From: Helicobacter mustelae
GTDB lineage: Bacteria; Campylobacterota; Campylobacteria; Campylobacterales; Helicobacteraceae
DNA: 64,000 nt
Assembly: GCF_900476215.1 (NCBI RefSeq)
Contig: NZ_LS483446.1
Span: 1,512,608-1,576,607, forward strand
Reading direction: 5' to 3'
Position numbers and translations under genes: made by a program. The notes under the pieces were generated by a model. That model made no database searches and was not told where the DNA came from. It saw only the letters and a list, made by a program, of their open reading frames with translations. This document shows positions 54,301 through 63,984 of this stretch, piece after piece. How positions within the stretch are numbered: the first letter of the stretch is position 1; each line of letters starts with the position of its first letter.

Positions 54301-55518
54301 ATGCTGCTGCTAAATGGAACCATTACAGATCACAGTGGCTCCTATCAAGCCCATCTACGCATAACTGATGAAATCATCTCAGAAATCTCCCCCACCCTCA
54401 CCCCACAAGAAAATGAAGAAGTGCTAGATTGCACAGGCAAAGATCTCCTACCCGCCCTCATTGATATAGGAATCTATCCAAAAAACAAAAGCCTCTCTAG
54501 CAGCACACTTAGCAGCCTCAATGCCAAATGCCTCCAAGGAGGAGTGGGAAGCGCATTGCTCTATGGAGATCTGCATCCACTTTGTAATGATGCAAATACC
54601 CTAGAGTTGATAGGATTTATTAATTCCACCCTTGCTTTGAATGTCTTCTCTAGCATTCATGCATTTGCTCCTGATGGAAGGATTGCAGACATTGCTAGTC
54701 TCAAATCCTGTGGAGCCAAAGCCCTGCATTGCAAAAGCCAAGATTTGGAAGGATACAATCTCCTAACCCTTTTGAATTATGCCAAGATGCTCAATCTGCC
54801 ACTCATCTTGATGCCTCATGATGCACAATTAGCAAATGGTGTCATAGATGCAGGGAGCCTTGGTGCGCAGATGGGTCTGCCAAGCATCCCCTCTATTGCC
54901 TGGAGCAAGGAAGTAGCAAAGCTAGGAGAGATCTCACGATTTTTTTGCACTCCCATGCTACTCACTCTTGCAGATCCAAAAAGCATAGACTATGTCAAGT
55001 TTTTCAACACACAGGGCGCGCAATTACTTTTGCAAACATCCATCCACCATCTCGCATTAGAAGAAAGCCACATTCAAAACTACAACACCAAAGCCAAAAT
55101 TTTTCCCCCATTAAAGAACAAGGCCTCTAGGGAGGCTTTATTGCAAAAAATCTGTGATGGAGAGATAGATTGCATCACAAGCTTGCAAAATGCCACATAT
55201 AATTCCCACAAAGATCAGGTTTTTGAGCTTGCAAGCAGCGGCATTGATACCATCAATGAATACTTTTCTCTTCTCTACACCTATCTAGTGCGAACAAAAA
55301 TCATCACTCTTGCAAAACTCAGCGCTATGACCTCCTATCATCAGGCGAAATTCTTGAATCTTCCTTGCGGAGAGCTTTCAGTAGGAAAGAGGGCAGATAT
55401 TTTGGTGGCAGATCTTGAGCAAAGCACAATTTGCCAGGACAACTACTCTCCTTATTTTGGTCAAGAACTTTATGGGAAAATCAATCACTTTATTTTGAAA
55501 GGAAAGATTTATGAATGA
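54301..55518 (+). CDS. Dihydroorotase-like protein with degenerate metal site
   Basis: A 405-residue amidohydrolase-fold protein of the PyrC/allantoinase group. The HxH metal motif expected after beta-1 (DxHxH) reads ALIDIGIYP, so both His are lost. The carboxylated-Lys and later His positions are also weak (MPHDAQLANG), while PSIPSIAWSKEVAKL and the C-terminal LSVGKRADILVADLE are preserved. Such PyrX-type proteins can be structural partners of aspartate transcarbamoylase rather than enzymes. Corresponds in position to HP0266, next to mqnX. Overlaps mscS by 8 bases. Confidence 0.82.
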   Translation: MLLLNGTITDHSGSYQAHLRITDEIISEISPTLTPQENEEVLDCTGKDLLPALIDIGIYPKNKSLSSSTLSSLNAKCLQGGVGSALLYGDLHPLCNDANTLELIGFINSTLALNVFSSIHAFAPDGRIADIASLKSCGAKALHCKSQDLEGYNLLTLLNYAKMLNLPLILMPHDAQLANGVIDAGSLGAQMGLPSIPSIAWSKEVAKLGEISRFFCTPMLLTLADPKSIDYVKFFNTQGAQLLLQTSIHHLALEESHIQNYNTKAKIFPPLKNKASREALLQKICDGEIDCITSLQNATYNSHKDQVFELASSGIDTINEYFSLLYTYLVRTKIITLAKLSAMTSYHQAKFLNLPCGELSVGKRADILVADLEQSTICQDNYSPYFGQELYGKINHFILKGKIYE

Positions 55519-56338
55519 AATCAAGACGCTATTTCTAGAGATCCTGCCACAAATAGAGCATTTTGGGATTCTCTTGCTCAAGGCTCTGGTGTTTTTTTGT
55601 ATCGGGCTTTATCTTTCATTTTTTTTGCGAAAAAAGGTCGTGAAACTTCTATCAAAAAAGGATGAAATCCTTGCAAATTTTATCGCGCAGGTGGCTTTTG
55701 TCTTGACTCTTATCATCACCGCAATCATTGCACTCAGCTCCCTTGGCGTGCAAACCACATCTATTATCACTGTTCTGGGTACTGCTGGCATTGCTGTTGC
55801 ATTAGCGCTCAAAGATTCTCTCTCAAGCATTGCTGGAGGGATTATCCTCATTGTTTTGCGCCCTTTCAAAAAGGGAGATACAGTGGAGCTTTCCGGCCTC
55901 AATGGCAAGGTAGAATCTGTCAATCTTTTCAACACTTCCTTGCGTCTGCATGATGGACGCCTAGCGATTTTGCCCAACAAAAGTGTTGCCAATTCCAATA
56001 TTGTCAATAGCAATAATTCCGAGTGCAGACGCATTGAATGGATTTGCGGGGTGGGATATGGGAGTGATGTTGAAATCGTGCGCAAAACCATAAAAGAAGT
56101 AATCGATGGGATGGAAAAAATCGATAAAAGCATGCCGACCTTTGTTGGAATCACAGACTTTGGATCCAGCTCGCTGAATTTCACAATTCGAGCGTGGGCA
56201 AAGATTGAGGATGGCATCTTTAATGTGCGAAGCGAGCTCATTGAGCGAGTAAAAAATGCCCTTGATGCCAATCATATTGAAATCCCCTTTAATAAGCTAG
56301 ACATCTCCATCACAAACCAGGATTCTTTATGCAAGTAA
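55511..56338 (+). CDS. Small-conductance mechanosensitive channel (MscS family)
   Basis: A 275-residue channel with three N-terminal TM helices, the pore-lining TM3 (LGTAGIAVALALKDSLSSIAGG), the beta domain (FKKGDTVELSGLNGKVESVNL; LPNKSVANSNIVN) and a C-terminal alpha/beta domain. It opens on hypo-osmotic shock to release solutes. Placed between the PyrC-like gene and mqnX with overlaps on both sides, an insertion relative to the H. pylori order. Confidence 0.94.
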   Translation: MNEIKTLFLEILPQIEHFGILLLKALVFFCIGLYLSFFLRKKVVKLLSKKDEILANFIAQVAFVLTLIITAIIALSSLGVQTTSIITVLGTAGIAVALALKDSLSSIAGGIILIVLRPFKKGDTVELSGLNGKVESVNLFNTSLRLHDGRLAILPNKSVANSNIVNSNNSECRRIEWICGVGYGSDVEIVRKTIKEVIDGMEKIDKSMPTFVGITDFGSSSLNFTIRAWAKIEDGIFNVRSELIERVKNALDANHIEIPFNKLDISITNQDSLCK

Positions 56339-57546
56339 TTGGCGCAAGCAAGATATTTCTCTGCGATGAAAAATTTCACATACTAGAAAATGGCGGCATA
56401 GCCTTTGAAAAGGGAAAAATAAAAGATCTAGGGGATTATCAAAAACTCTGCATGCAATATGGAGGAGGGGAGTTTTTTGAAAACAGTGTGCTTTTGCCTA
56501 CATTTACCAACCCTCACATTCATTTTGAATTTAGCGCAAACCATGCAAATTTCTTGTATGGGAGTTTTGACAAATGGCTAGATAGCGTGATGCAAAAGCG
56601 CGAAGATGTACTAAACGATAATACAAAGGCCATCAAAGAGGCCATAGGGCAGCAGCTAGATTCTGGCGTGGGAAGTGTGGGGGCGATCAGCAGCTATGGC
56701 GATGATATGGAAATCCTTGCTAGCTGCCCGCTGAAAGTAGTGTTTTTCCATGAGGCACTAGGCAGCAATGCAGCAGCACTGGATTTCTTGCATCAAAACT
56801 TCTTGCAACGCCTAGAGCATTCCAAAGCCTTGCAAAGTGAGAGCTTCTTCCCAGGCATTGCGCTGCACTCGCCTTATTCTGTGCATTTTGTTTTTGCAAA
56901 AAAGCTTTTGGAACTAGCGCGAAAGGAAAACTACCCCACCTCGGTGCATTTCTTGGAATCCTCCATAGAGAGGGAATGGCTGGAGCATAGCAGTGGCTGG
57001 TTTTTGGAATTTTTCAAAAAAACCCTGCAAGTAAAAAACCCTCGCTCCCTCTATGAGATAGAGGAATTCATTGAGCTTTTTTTGGGACTGGATACATTAT
57101 TTGTGCACTGTCTTCATGCTACAGAATCAGAAATTTCAAAACTCACACAAACAGGATATATTATCACCTGCCCTCGCTCCAATCGCTTGCTAAACAACAA
57201 ACTCTTCCCTCTGCAACAAGCTCCCATTCACAAAATCCTATTTGCCACGGATGGAAAAAGCTCCAACAATAATCTCAACTTTTTAGAAGAGCTGCGCACT
57301 GCACTATTTGCTTATGCAAATGAGGATTTAGAAAATCTAGCCAAAAATCTCTTGCTCTCTGCAACGCGCTATGGTGCAGAGAGCCTGCGCCTAAATAGCG
57401 GCAGTTTATGCAAGGGCTTGGATGCAGATTTTAGCATCTTTGAGATTGAGCAAATTACGCAATCCAAGCAAGCCCCTTTGCAATTTCTCCTGCAAGCACA
57501 AAAAGCCAAAGCCCTTTTTATCAATGGCAAAAAAATCCTAGGCTAG
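56329..57546 (+). CDS. mqnX: Aminofutalosine deaminase of the futalosine menaquinone pathway
   Basis: A 405-residue amidohydrolase (HP0267 type). Metal ligands NPHIHFEF, HSPYSVHF, HFLESSIEREW and ATDGKSSNNNL are all in place. It deaminates 6-amino-6-deoxyfutalosine, giving Helicobacter its menaquinone, the donor for the fumarate reductase also found in this window. Family members were long annotated as chlorohydrolases. Overlaps mscS by 10 bases. Confidence 0.88.
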   Translation: MQVIGASKIFLCDEKFHILENGGIAFEKGKIKDLGDYQKLCMQYGGGEFFENSVLLPTFTNPHIHFEFSANHANFLYGSFDKWLDSVMQKREDVLNDNTKAIKEAIGQQLDSGVGSVGAISSYGDDMEILASCPLKVVFFHEALGSNAAALDFLHQNFLQRLEHSKALQSESFFPGIALHSPYSVHFVFAKKLLELARKENYPTSVHFLESSIEREWLEHSSGWFLEFFKKTLQVKNPRSLYEIEEFIELFLGLDTLFVHCLHATESEISKLTQTGYIITCPRSNRLLNNKLFPLQQAPIHKILFATDGKSSNNNLNFLEELRTALFAYANEDLENLAKNLLLSATRYGAESLRLNSGSLCKGLDADFSIFEIEQITQSKQAPLQFLLQAQKAKALFINGKKILG

Positions 57547-57601
57547 TCTCAAGCACCCCGGGTTTGTAGTAAAATTCAAAAAAAATCCCAAGGAGTCAAA
57601 T

Positions 57602-59392
57602 ATGTGTGGCATCGTAGGCTACATTGGAAAAAATGAAATCAAAGAAATCCTAATTCATGGATTGAAAGAATTGGAATACAGGGGCTATGATAGTGCCGGC
57701 ATTGCTGTATTGGACAATCAAAAAGAACTCCACACCTTCAAGGCAGTGGGAAAAATCCAAAATCTTGAAAATAAAGTAAAGGATTTTCACACCCAAGGAT
57801 TTGGCATTGGCATCGGGCATACCAGATGGGCCACACATGGCAAGCCAACAGAAGCCAATGCACATCCTCATATCGCAGCATTTAGCAATGTCGTCCATAA
57901 TGGGATTATTGAAAATTATGCGGATCTCAAAAAGATGCTAGAGCAAAAAGGATGTCGCTTCATCAGCCAGACAGACACAGAAGTCATTGTGCATCTCTTT
58001 GAAGAAAATCTCAAAATCCACTCCGAACCAATGGATGCATTTGCTGCGACCATACAAGCTTGCAGGGGGGCCTATGCGATTTTGCTAATCACAAAGGCAG
58101 CTCCTAGTAAAATCTTTTATGCCAAACATAGCTCTCCCCTCATCATTGGTAGGGGCGAGCATGGGATCTATTTTTCTAGCTCAGACTCCCCGCTAGTAGG
58201 GCTTGCCACAGAGGTGGTGTATCTAGAAGATGGCGCAATTGGCGTGATGCAAGAGGGTGCATTTGACTCCCTCTCTCCCATCCAACCCCTCAATATCAAC
58301 AAAAACCTCGCCCAAAAAGATGGCTTTCGGTATTTCATGGAAAAAGAAATTTATGAACAGCACAATATTTTGCTAGAGACAATCATGGGCAGGACTTCTA
58401 CAGAAGAAATCCATTTAGAAGGATTAGACCCCCTGCTCCTCTCTTCTCTCAAAAGCATTCATATTTGTGCCTGTGGGACAAGCTACCACTCTGCAATGGT
58501 GGGAAAATATCTCATCGAAAGACTTGCTCAAATTCGCGTGAATGTCGCAATTGCAAGTGAGTTTCGCTATGCAAATCCCGTAATGGAAAAAGAAGAGCTT
58601 TTCATCAGCATTTCTCAAAGTGGGGAAACTGCTGATACGCTAGAAGCCCTCAAGCTTGCAAAAAAATCTGGATTGAAAACTTTGGCAATCTGCAATGTGG
58701 ATAATAGCTCCATTGTGCGAGAGAGTGAATCTAGCATCCTAACACGCGCAGGCATAGAAAAAGGCGTAGCAAGCACAAAGGCCTTTGCCTCACAGGTGTT
58801 GGTTTTGTGGCTATTTGGTGTATTCCTAGCACAGGAAAGAAAAAAGCTTGATAAAGCACAAATAAAAGAGCAAATTACAAGAATGTTTGATTCCATCAAA
58901 GCCACGCAAGTAGACCCTGATCTTCATGAACGCATCAAACGACTCTCCAAGCGTTATTTGCATGGGCATGGATTTTTTTTCATCGGGAGGGATGTGTTTT
59001 ATCCCCTTGCACTAGAGGGTGCGCTCAAGCTCAAAGAAATTAGCTATTTGCACGCAGAGGGCTATCCAGGTGGTGAGATGAAGCATGGCCCCATTGCCCT
59101 AGCAGATTCCAATCTTTTCACCATCGCGCTTATGCCAGAGCATCTGCTCTATGAAAAAATCAAAAGCAATGTAGAGGAATTAAGCGCAAGGGATACAACC
59201 ATCTGCTCCATTAGTTCACAAGTTTGCAGCGTCGCGGATGATAGGATTGTCATACCGCAGGCAAAAAGCTACATGGAGGAATTTTTCTCCATGACAGTGG
59301 TGTTGCAGATTTTAGCCCTTGAAATCGCCATAAAGCTAGGCAATGATGTAGATATGCCCAGAAATCTAGCAAAAAGCGTTACCGTAGAATAG
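57602..59392 (+). CDS. glmS: Glutamine:fructose-6-phosphate aminotransferase
   Basis: A 596-residue enzyme making glucosamine 6-phosphate for peptidoglycan and lipopolysaccharide. The N-terminal glutaminase domain starts with the nucleophile Cys2 (MCGIVGYIG) and GHTRWATHG. Two SIS sugar-isomerase domains follow (CGTSYHSAM; SQSGETADT; EGYPGGEMKHGPIAL), and it ends in the conserved NLAKSVTVE. Ribosome site AAGGAG at 57590-57595. Confidence 0.97.
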   Translation: MCGIVGYIGKNEIKEILIHGLKELEYRGYDSAGIAVLDNQKELHTFKAVGKIQNLENKVKDFHTQGFGIGIGHTRWATHGKPTEANAHPHIAAFSNVVHNGIIENYADLKKMLEQKGCRFISQTDTEVIVHLFEENLKIHSEPMDAFAATIQACRGAYAILLITKAAPSKIFYAKHSSPLIIGRGEHGIYFSSSDSPLVGLATEVVYLEDGAIGVMQEGAFDSLSPIQPLNINKNLAQKDGFRYFMEKEIYEQHNILLETIMGRTSTEEIHLEGLDPLLLSSLKSIHICACGTSYHSAMVGKYLIERLAQIRVNVAIASEFRYANPVMEKEELFISISQSGETADTLEALKLAKKSGLKTLAICNVDNSSIVRESESSILTRAGIEKGVASTKAFASQVLVLWLFGVFLAQERKKLDKAQIKEQITRMFDSIKATQVDPDLHERIKRLSKRYLHGHGFFFIGRDVFYPLALEGALKLKEISYLHAEGYPGGEMKHGPIALADSNLFTIALMPEHLLYEKIKSNVEELSARDTTICSISSQVCSVADDRIVIPQAKSYMEEFFSMTVVLQILALEIAIKLGNDVDMPRNLAKSVTVE

Positions 59393-59408
59393 AAATGAAG
59401 ATAGAGGA

Positions 59409-60395
59409 ATGAGAATGAAAAAAATCTCTCTAGGTGCCATTGGTGGCACCATCTGCATGAAAGAAAACTCTAGTGGTGGCATCACCCCTGCACTAAGTGC
59501 GCAAGATTTCCTCCACTCCATCCCTCAAATCAGCAAAATCGCCCAAGTCTCTGCGCATACATTATTTGCTATTGCTAGCGGGCATATTACTTTTGAAAAT
59601 CTTTTGGAGCTTTATCATTGGGCACGCACAGAGGTAGCAAATGGCGCACAAGGCATCGTGATCACACAGGGCACAGACACCTTGGAAGAAAGCGCATTTT
59701 TTTTGAGTCTCATTTGGCAAGAGAGCGTGCCACTAGTCTTCACAGGTGCCATGAGGGGGCCAGAAGAACTTGGAGCTGATGGACTTGCAAATCTCTATCA
59801 CAGTGTTTTATTAGCCACTCATCCTAAAGCCCAAGGAGTGATGATAGTGATGAATCAGATCATCCATCATCCACTTTTTGTGCAAAAACGCCATAGCCTT
59901 ACACTAGATACTTTTGATTCTCTCCATCAAGAATGGGGGGTGATTTTGGAAAATCATATCGAGTTTTACAAACCCTTCATCCCCCTACCCACCTATCCAG
60001 CTCCGCGAAATATCAACAAAAAGGTGCTGTGCTATGCCCATAGCCTAGATGATGGCAAAGAGCTTTTAGAATGGGCGGGGAGTCATTATGATGGAATGAT
60101 CCTAGCAGGTTATGGGGCAGGACATACCCATCTTCAAGCACGCGATACTCTAATTGCCATTGCTCAAAAACTCCCTGTAATCTTGTGTGCACGCACCTAT
60201 GCAGGACCCAGTGCAATGAAGACCTATGGCTACAAAGGCAGTGAAATGGATCTGCAGCAATTTGGAATCATCATGGGTGGGTATTTGCAGCCCAAAAAAG
60301 CAAGAATCCTATTGACCTTACTGCTCACACTCAACCTAGGTCCAGCGGAATTTTTGCGCTTTAGGGATTGCATTATGCAGCAATCACACTCTTAA
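59409..60395 (+). CDS. ansA: Type II-family L-asparaginase
   Basis: A 328-residue homotetrameric asparaginase hydrolysing asparagine to aspartate and ammonia. The first active-site motif GAIGGTICM (nucleophile Thr) and the second QGTDTLEESA are present, as are GAMRGPEELGADG and the C-terminal subunit contact AGYGAGH. No signal peptide is visible, so it is probably cytoplasmic. Start ATG 59409 (GAGGA upstream); an ATG two codons later is possible. It lies 16 bases after glmS. Confidence 0.9.
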   Translation: MRMKKISLGAIGGTICMKENSSGGITPALSAQDFLHSIPQISKIAQVSAHTLFAIASGHITFENLLELYHWARTEVANGAQGIVITQGTDTLEESAFFLSLIWQESVPLVFTGAMRGPEELGADGLANLYHSVLLATHPKAQGVMIVMNQIIHHPLFVQKRHSLTLDTFDSLHQEWGVILENHIEFYKPFIPLPTYPAPRNINKKVLCYAHSLDDGKELLEWAGSHYDGMILAGYGAGHTHLQARDTLIAIAQKLPVILCARTYAGPSAMKTYGYKGSEMDLQQFGIIMGGYLQPKKARILLTLLLTLNLGPAEFLRFRDCIMQQSHS

Positions 60396-60447
60396 AAAAA
60401 ATCTGTTAAAATGCAAAAAATTTATGAATTTTATGAAAGGATGTTTT

Positions 60448-63204
60448 ATGGATTATAAGGATACTCTGTCATTACCTACCACAAATTTTGCAATGCGCGG
60501 AAATCTTCCTAGTCAAGAACCCAAGCGCTATGCAAAATGGAAAGAGCAAAAAGCCTATCAAAAGATGCTAAATCATCGCAAAAATGCAAAAAATAGCTTT
60601 TTTATCCACGATGGACCTCCTTATGCAAATGGAAATTTGCATATTGGACATGCCTTAAATAAAATCCTTAAAGACATCATTACAAAAACTCATTATTTTC
60701 AAGGGGAGCGCATTACTTATACTCCTGGCTGGGATTGCCATGGTTTGCCCATCGAACAACAAGTAGAAAAAAACTTGGGAAAAGAAAAAGAGAAGCTAGA
60801 CACCCTTACAATTCGGAAGCTTTGTCGCGATCATGCCAAAAAATTTGTGCAAATTCAGAGCGAAGAATTCCAACAACTCGGAGTCATTGGGGATTTTGAA
60901 AATCCCTATAAAACAATGGATTTTCCATTTGAAAGCGACATTTTTGATACCCTATGCAAGATTGCTAAAGCTGGCTTGCTTGTAGAGCGCAACAAACCCA
61001 TCTATTGGAGTTGGGCGTGTCAGACTGCACTAGCAGATGCAGAAGTAGAATACAAAGACAAGCAATCAGATTCTATCTATGTGGCTTTTCCACTGGAGGA
61101 GCAAGCTCAAAAACAGCTTGGCATCTCGCAGGGCAAGCTCATCATCTGGACCACTACTCCCTGGACACTTCCTGCAAATGTAGCAATCGCAATCAAGCCT
61201 GAGGCTACTTATGTTCTCACCAAACAAGGATTTATCGTAGGCAAACCCCTGCTTAGCGAGCTCGCACAAAATGGGATCATCGATGAGGAAGTGGTACGTG
61301 AATTTAGCAGCAAAGAGCTAGAAAAACTCTTTGCAATCAATCCGCTAAATCATCGCAAATCCCTCATCATCCTGGGGGATCATGTCAGCTTGGAAAATGG
61401 GACTGGAGCCGTGCACACAGCCCCAGGACATGGAGAGGATGACTATTATGTGGCGCTAAAATATGATCTAGAAGTATTGATGCCCGTGGATGATAGGGGG
61501 CATTATGATGAGCAAATTATTCACAAAAATCTTTTGCCAAAACACTTTTTGGGCCAGCATATCTTTGCAGCACAAAAAGAAATTATCGAAATGCTAGGGG
61601 ATTCTTTGCTCAAACATACTGTGATCACACACTCCTATCCTCATTGCTGGCGTTCTCACAAGCCTGTGATCTATCGTGCAACTACGCAGTGGTTTATCTT
61701 GATGGACAAGCCCTTTAGAGAAGGGAAGACCCTGCGCCAAATTGCTCTTGAAGCCATTGACAAAACCACATTCTATCCAGAAAATGGGCGCAATCGAATC
61801 TATTCTATGGTAGAGAATCGTCCGGATTGGTGCATCAGTCGTCAAAGAGATTGGGGCGTGCCTCTTGCTTTTTTCCAAAACAAAAAAGATCACAGCATTT
61901 TATTAGATGATGCCGTGCTAAATCATCTCAAAGCGCGATTTGAAAAAGAAGGCTGTGATATTTGGTGGAGTGAAGAGATTGAAAATCTCCTGCCACAAAG
62001 TCATAAACATCTCGCCCCAGAGCTTTTTAAATGCGGTCATATTTTAGATGTATGGTTTGAAAGCGGAAGCACTTGGCAGGCCGTACTCAAAACCAAGACC
62101 AACAATCCCCCCTATCAAGCAGGAAATTATCCTGCAGATATGTATCTAGAAGGGAGTGATCAACACCGAGGATGGTTCCAAAGCTCCCTGCTTTTGAGTT
62201 GTGCGATCCTAGGGGAAGCGCCATTTAAAAGCATTTTGACTCACGGATTTACCGTCGATGAAAAAGGAGAAAAACAAAGCAAAAGCAAAGGCAATGTGAT
62301 CCCCCCAGAAACCATCCTCAAAAATCAAGGCAGTGAAATCCTGCGCCTATGGGTGGCGATGAATGATTATCAAAGTGATTTGAGAATCTCTGCAAACATC
62401 ATCGCCCAGGTCGCAGAACAATACAAAAAAATCCGCAATACCCTGCGTTTTTTGCTGGCTAATATCAATGATTTAGAGACTCTTGCTCCAAAAGAAAATC
62501 TTAGCCCTATTGATGTATGGATCCTCAAAACTACAAAAAACACCTTTTCTCTTGTGCAGAGCTATTTTGCCAAATATGATTTTGTCAAAGGTCTGCAGAT
62601 TTTGATGTATTACATCAGCAATGAGCTTAGTGGGATTTATATGGATCTCTGCAAAGATAGCCTTTATTGCGATCACAAGGACTCTGTAAGCGTGCAGGCA
62701 CACAAAAGTACCATGGTGCTGATTGCTCGGAATCTCGCACATTTGCTCGCCCCCATTCTCACCTATACCATTGATGAGATGCTAGATTTCGCCCCTGCTG
62801 TATTGAAAGAAGACACAGAAGATGTGTTTGCACTCACACCGCTAGATTGGGATTTTGTAGACGAGCTTGCTTTACAGGGGGATTTTTCTCTCTTGCTTTC
62901 CCTTCGCACGAAATATGTGGAAATCCTTGGGAATCTCAAGGATGAAAAAAAAGTGAAATCCTCTCTAGAGACTGTGCTCTATGCACCAGATCTATCCTTT
63001 GACTACCTTGATCAATGGCTCATCATCAGTGAAGTTACAGACACAGCTCCTAGTGAGGTATTGGCAACATTTGAGATTGATGGCAAAAGGTTTGTACTAG
63101 GAATGGCCAAAAAGCACAAATGCCCACGCTGCTGGCGCTATCTTGCCCAAAGTGAGGGAGAGCTCTGCCAAAGATGCGCAGAAGTCCTAGAAAAACAAAA
63201 ATAA
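60448..63204 (+). CDS. ileS: Isoleucyl-tRNA synthetase
   Basis: A 918-residue class I synthetase with an editing (CP1) domain. HIGH (GNLHIGHALN, about residue 63), WTTTPWTLPAN at the editing site, the KMSKS motif as KQSKSKGN, and a C-terminal zinc domain (CPRCWRY...CQRC). The ATG at 60448 is preferred because AAGGATG precedes it; ATGs at 60424 and 60433 add an unsupported MNFMKGCF leader. A TAAAAT (60406-60411) is a possible -10. Confidence 0.97.
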   Translation: MDYKDTLSLPTTNFAMRGNLPSQEPKRYAKWKEQKAYQKMLNHRKNAKNSFFIHDGPPYANGNLHIGHALNKILKDIITKTHYFQGERITYTPGWDCHGLPIEQQVEKNLGKEKEKLDTLTIRKLCRDHAKKFVQIQSEEFQQLGVIGDFENPYKTMDFPFESDIFDTLCKIAKAGLLVERNKPIYWSWACQTALADAEVEYKDKQSDSIYVAFPLEEQAQKQLGISQGKLIIWTTTPWTLPANVAIAIKPEATYVLTKQGFIVGKPLLSELAQNGIIDEEVVREFSSKELEKLFAINPLNHRKSLIILGDHVSLENGTGAVHTAPGHGEDDYYVALKYDLEVLMPVDDRGHYDEQIIHKNLLPKHFLGQHIFAAQKEIIEMLGDSLLKHTVITHSYPHCWRSHKPVIYRATTQWFILMDKPFREGKTLRQIALEAIDKTTFYPENGRNRIYSMVENRPDWCISRQRDWGVPLAFFQNKKDHSILLDDAVLNHLKARFEKEGCDIWWSEEIENLLPQSHKHLAPELFKCGHILDVWFESGSTWQAVLKTKTNNPPYQAGNYPADMYLEGSDQHRGWFQSSLLLSCAILGEAPFKSILTHGFTVDEKGEKQSKSKGNVIPPETILKNQGSEILRLWVAMNDYQSDLRISANIIAQVAEQYKKIRNTLRFLLANINDLETLAPKENLSPIDVWILKTTKNTFSLVQSYFAKYDFVKGLQILMYYISNELSGIYMDLCKDSLYCDHKDSVSVQAHKSTMVLIARNLAHLLAPILTYTIDEMLDFAPAVLKEDTEDVFALTPLDWDFVDELALQGDFSLLLSLRTKYVEILGNLKDEKKVKSSLETVLYAPDLSFDYLDQWLIISEVTDTAPSEVLATFEIDGKRFVLGMAKKHKCPRCWRYLAQSEGELCQRCAEVLEKQK

Positions 63205-63229
63205 CAAAATCCAAAAACAATCCAAGATC

Positions 63230-63280
63230 CTCCCCCTTGGAGGTCTCTGAATTTTTGGAATCCTTGGGGGGGGGTTTTTA
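63230..63280 (+). terminator. Poly-G-containing terminator after ileS
   Basis: CCTCCCCC (about 63230-63237) can pair with the nine-G run (63266-63274), which is followed by TTTTT. A smaller CCTCC/GGAGG hairpin is nested. The G run length would directly change stem strength. The remainder of 63205-63443 holds no gene. Confidence 0.5.
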
Positions 63281-63443
63281 GATCCTTTAGAAAGTCTTGA
63301 ATCTGTGTGAAATCTAAGCCTATGAAAAATCCCAAGTCTGCAAGAAATCCCTTCACTCATCCCCTCGCTCAAATCACCACAAAACCTCTCAGGAAACACA
63401 AAAAACCACGTGAAAATTCTATAAGCTAGGGATTTGCTAGGAA

Positions 63444-63920
63444 CTAGAGCCTTTGAGAATGGGTGATTGCAATGGCGATGGCATCAGTAATATCTAGGGG
63501 CCTTATCTCCCCTTTGAGGTTTAAAATCTGCTTGACCATGAAGGCAACTTGGTTTTTGTCGGCCTTGCCATTGCCAGTGAGGGCTTTTTTGACCTGAAGC
63601 GGGGTATATTCAGCAAAATTACCAAAATCTTGCAAAATCTTAAGACTTAGTGCACCACGAAATTGTGCAAGCTTGATCACGCTTTTGGGATTGTAGGCAT
63701 AGAACATGTCCTCAATGGCAACGCTATCAATTTTGTGATGCTTTAGCACCATGTCAATACCCTCAATGAATTCTGCGATCTGATATTGCAACACCCTCTC
63801 TTTGATTTTTATGAATCCTGCCTCTAGCAAAAAAAGCCTTTGATTTTCTTTTTTTATGATCGCATAGCCACAGTTTCTGCTCCCTGGATCAATCCCCAAA
63901 ATATTCAAAATCCCATCCAA
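63444..63920 (-). CDS. ruvC: Crossover junction endodeoxyribonuclease RuvC
   Basis: A 158-residue Holliday-junction resolvase. Catalytic acids appear in [13 protein letters not shown] (Asp), [12 protein letters not shown] (Glu) and [11 protein letters not shown] (Asp). The middle loop [13 protein letters not shown] matches the family. It acts with RuvAB to cut four-way DNA junctions. In many epsilonproteobacteria ruvC is next to dnaA, which fits the box cluster right beside it. Confidence 0.96.
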   Translation of the reverse strand: MDGILNILGIDPGSRNCGYAIIKKENQRLFLLEAGFIKIKERVLQYQIAEFIEGIDMVLKHHKIDSVAIEDMFYAYNPKSVIKLAQFRGALSLKILQDFGNFAEYTPLQVKKALTGNGKADKNQVAFMVKQILNLKGEIRPLDITDAIAIAITHSQRL

Positions 63921-63941
63921 CTTTTGCTATAATCATAGCAA

Positions 63942-63984
63942 TTTTTCACATAATTTTCACAAATCTTTTCACATATGTGAAAAT
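63942..63984. other. Candidate chromosomal origin (oriC) with TTCAC-core DnaA boxes
   Basis: TTTTCACA occurs at 63943-63950, 63954-63961 and 63966-63973, steps of 11 and 12 bases (about one helical turn). An inverted copy TGTGAAAA at 63976-63983 makes a perfect 18-bp palindrome with the third. Each contains the TTCAC core reported for epsilonproteobacterial DnaA boxes. The array lies right after ruvC in AT-rich DNA, matching origins described in the ruvC-dnaA interval. The region continues past the right edge. Confidence 0.6.
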
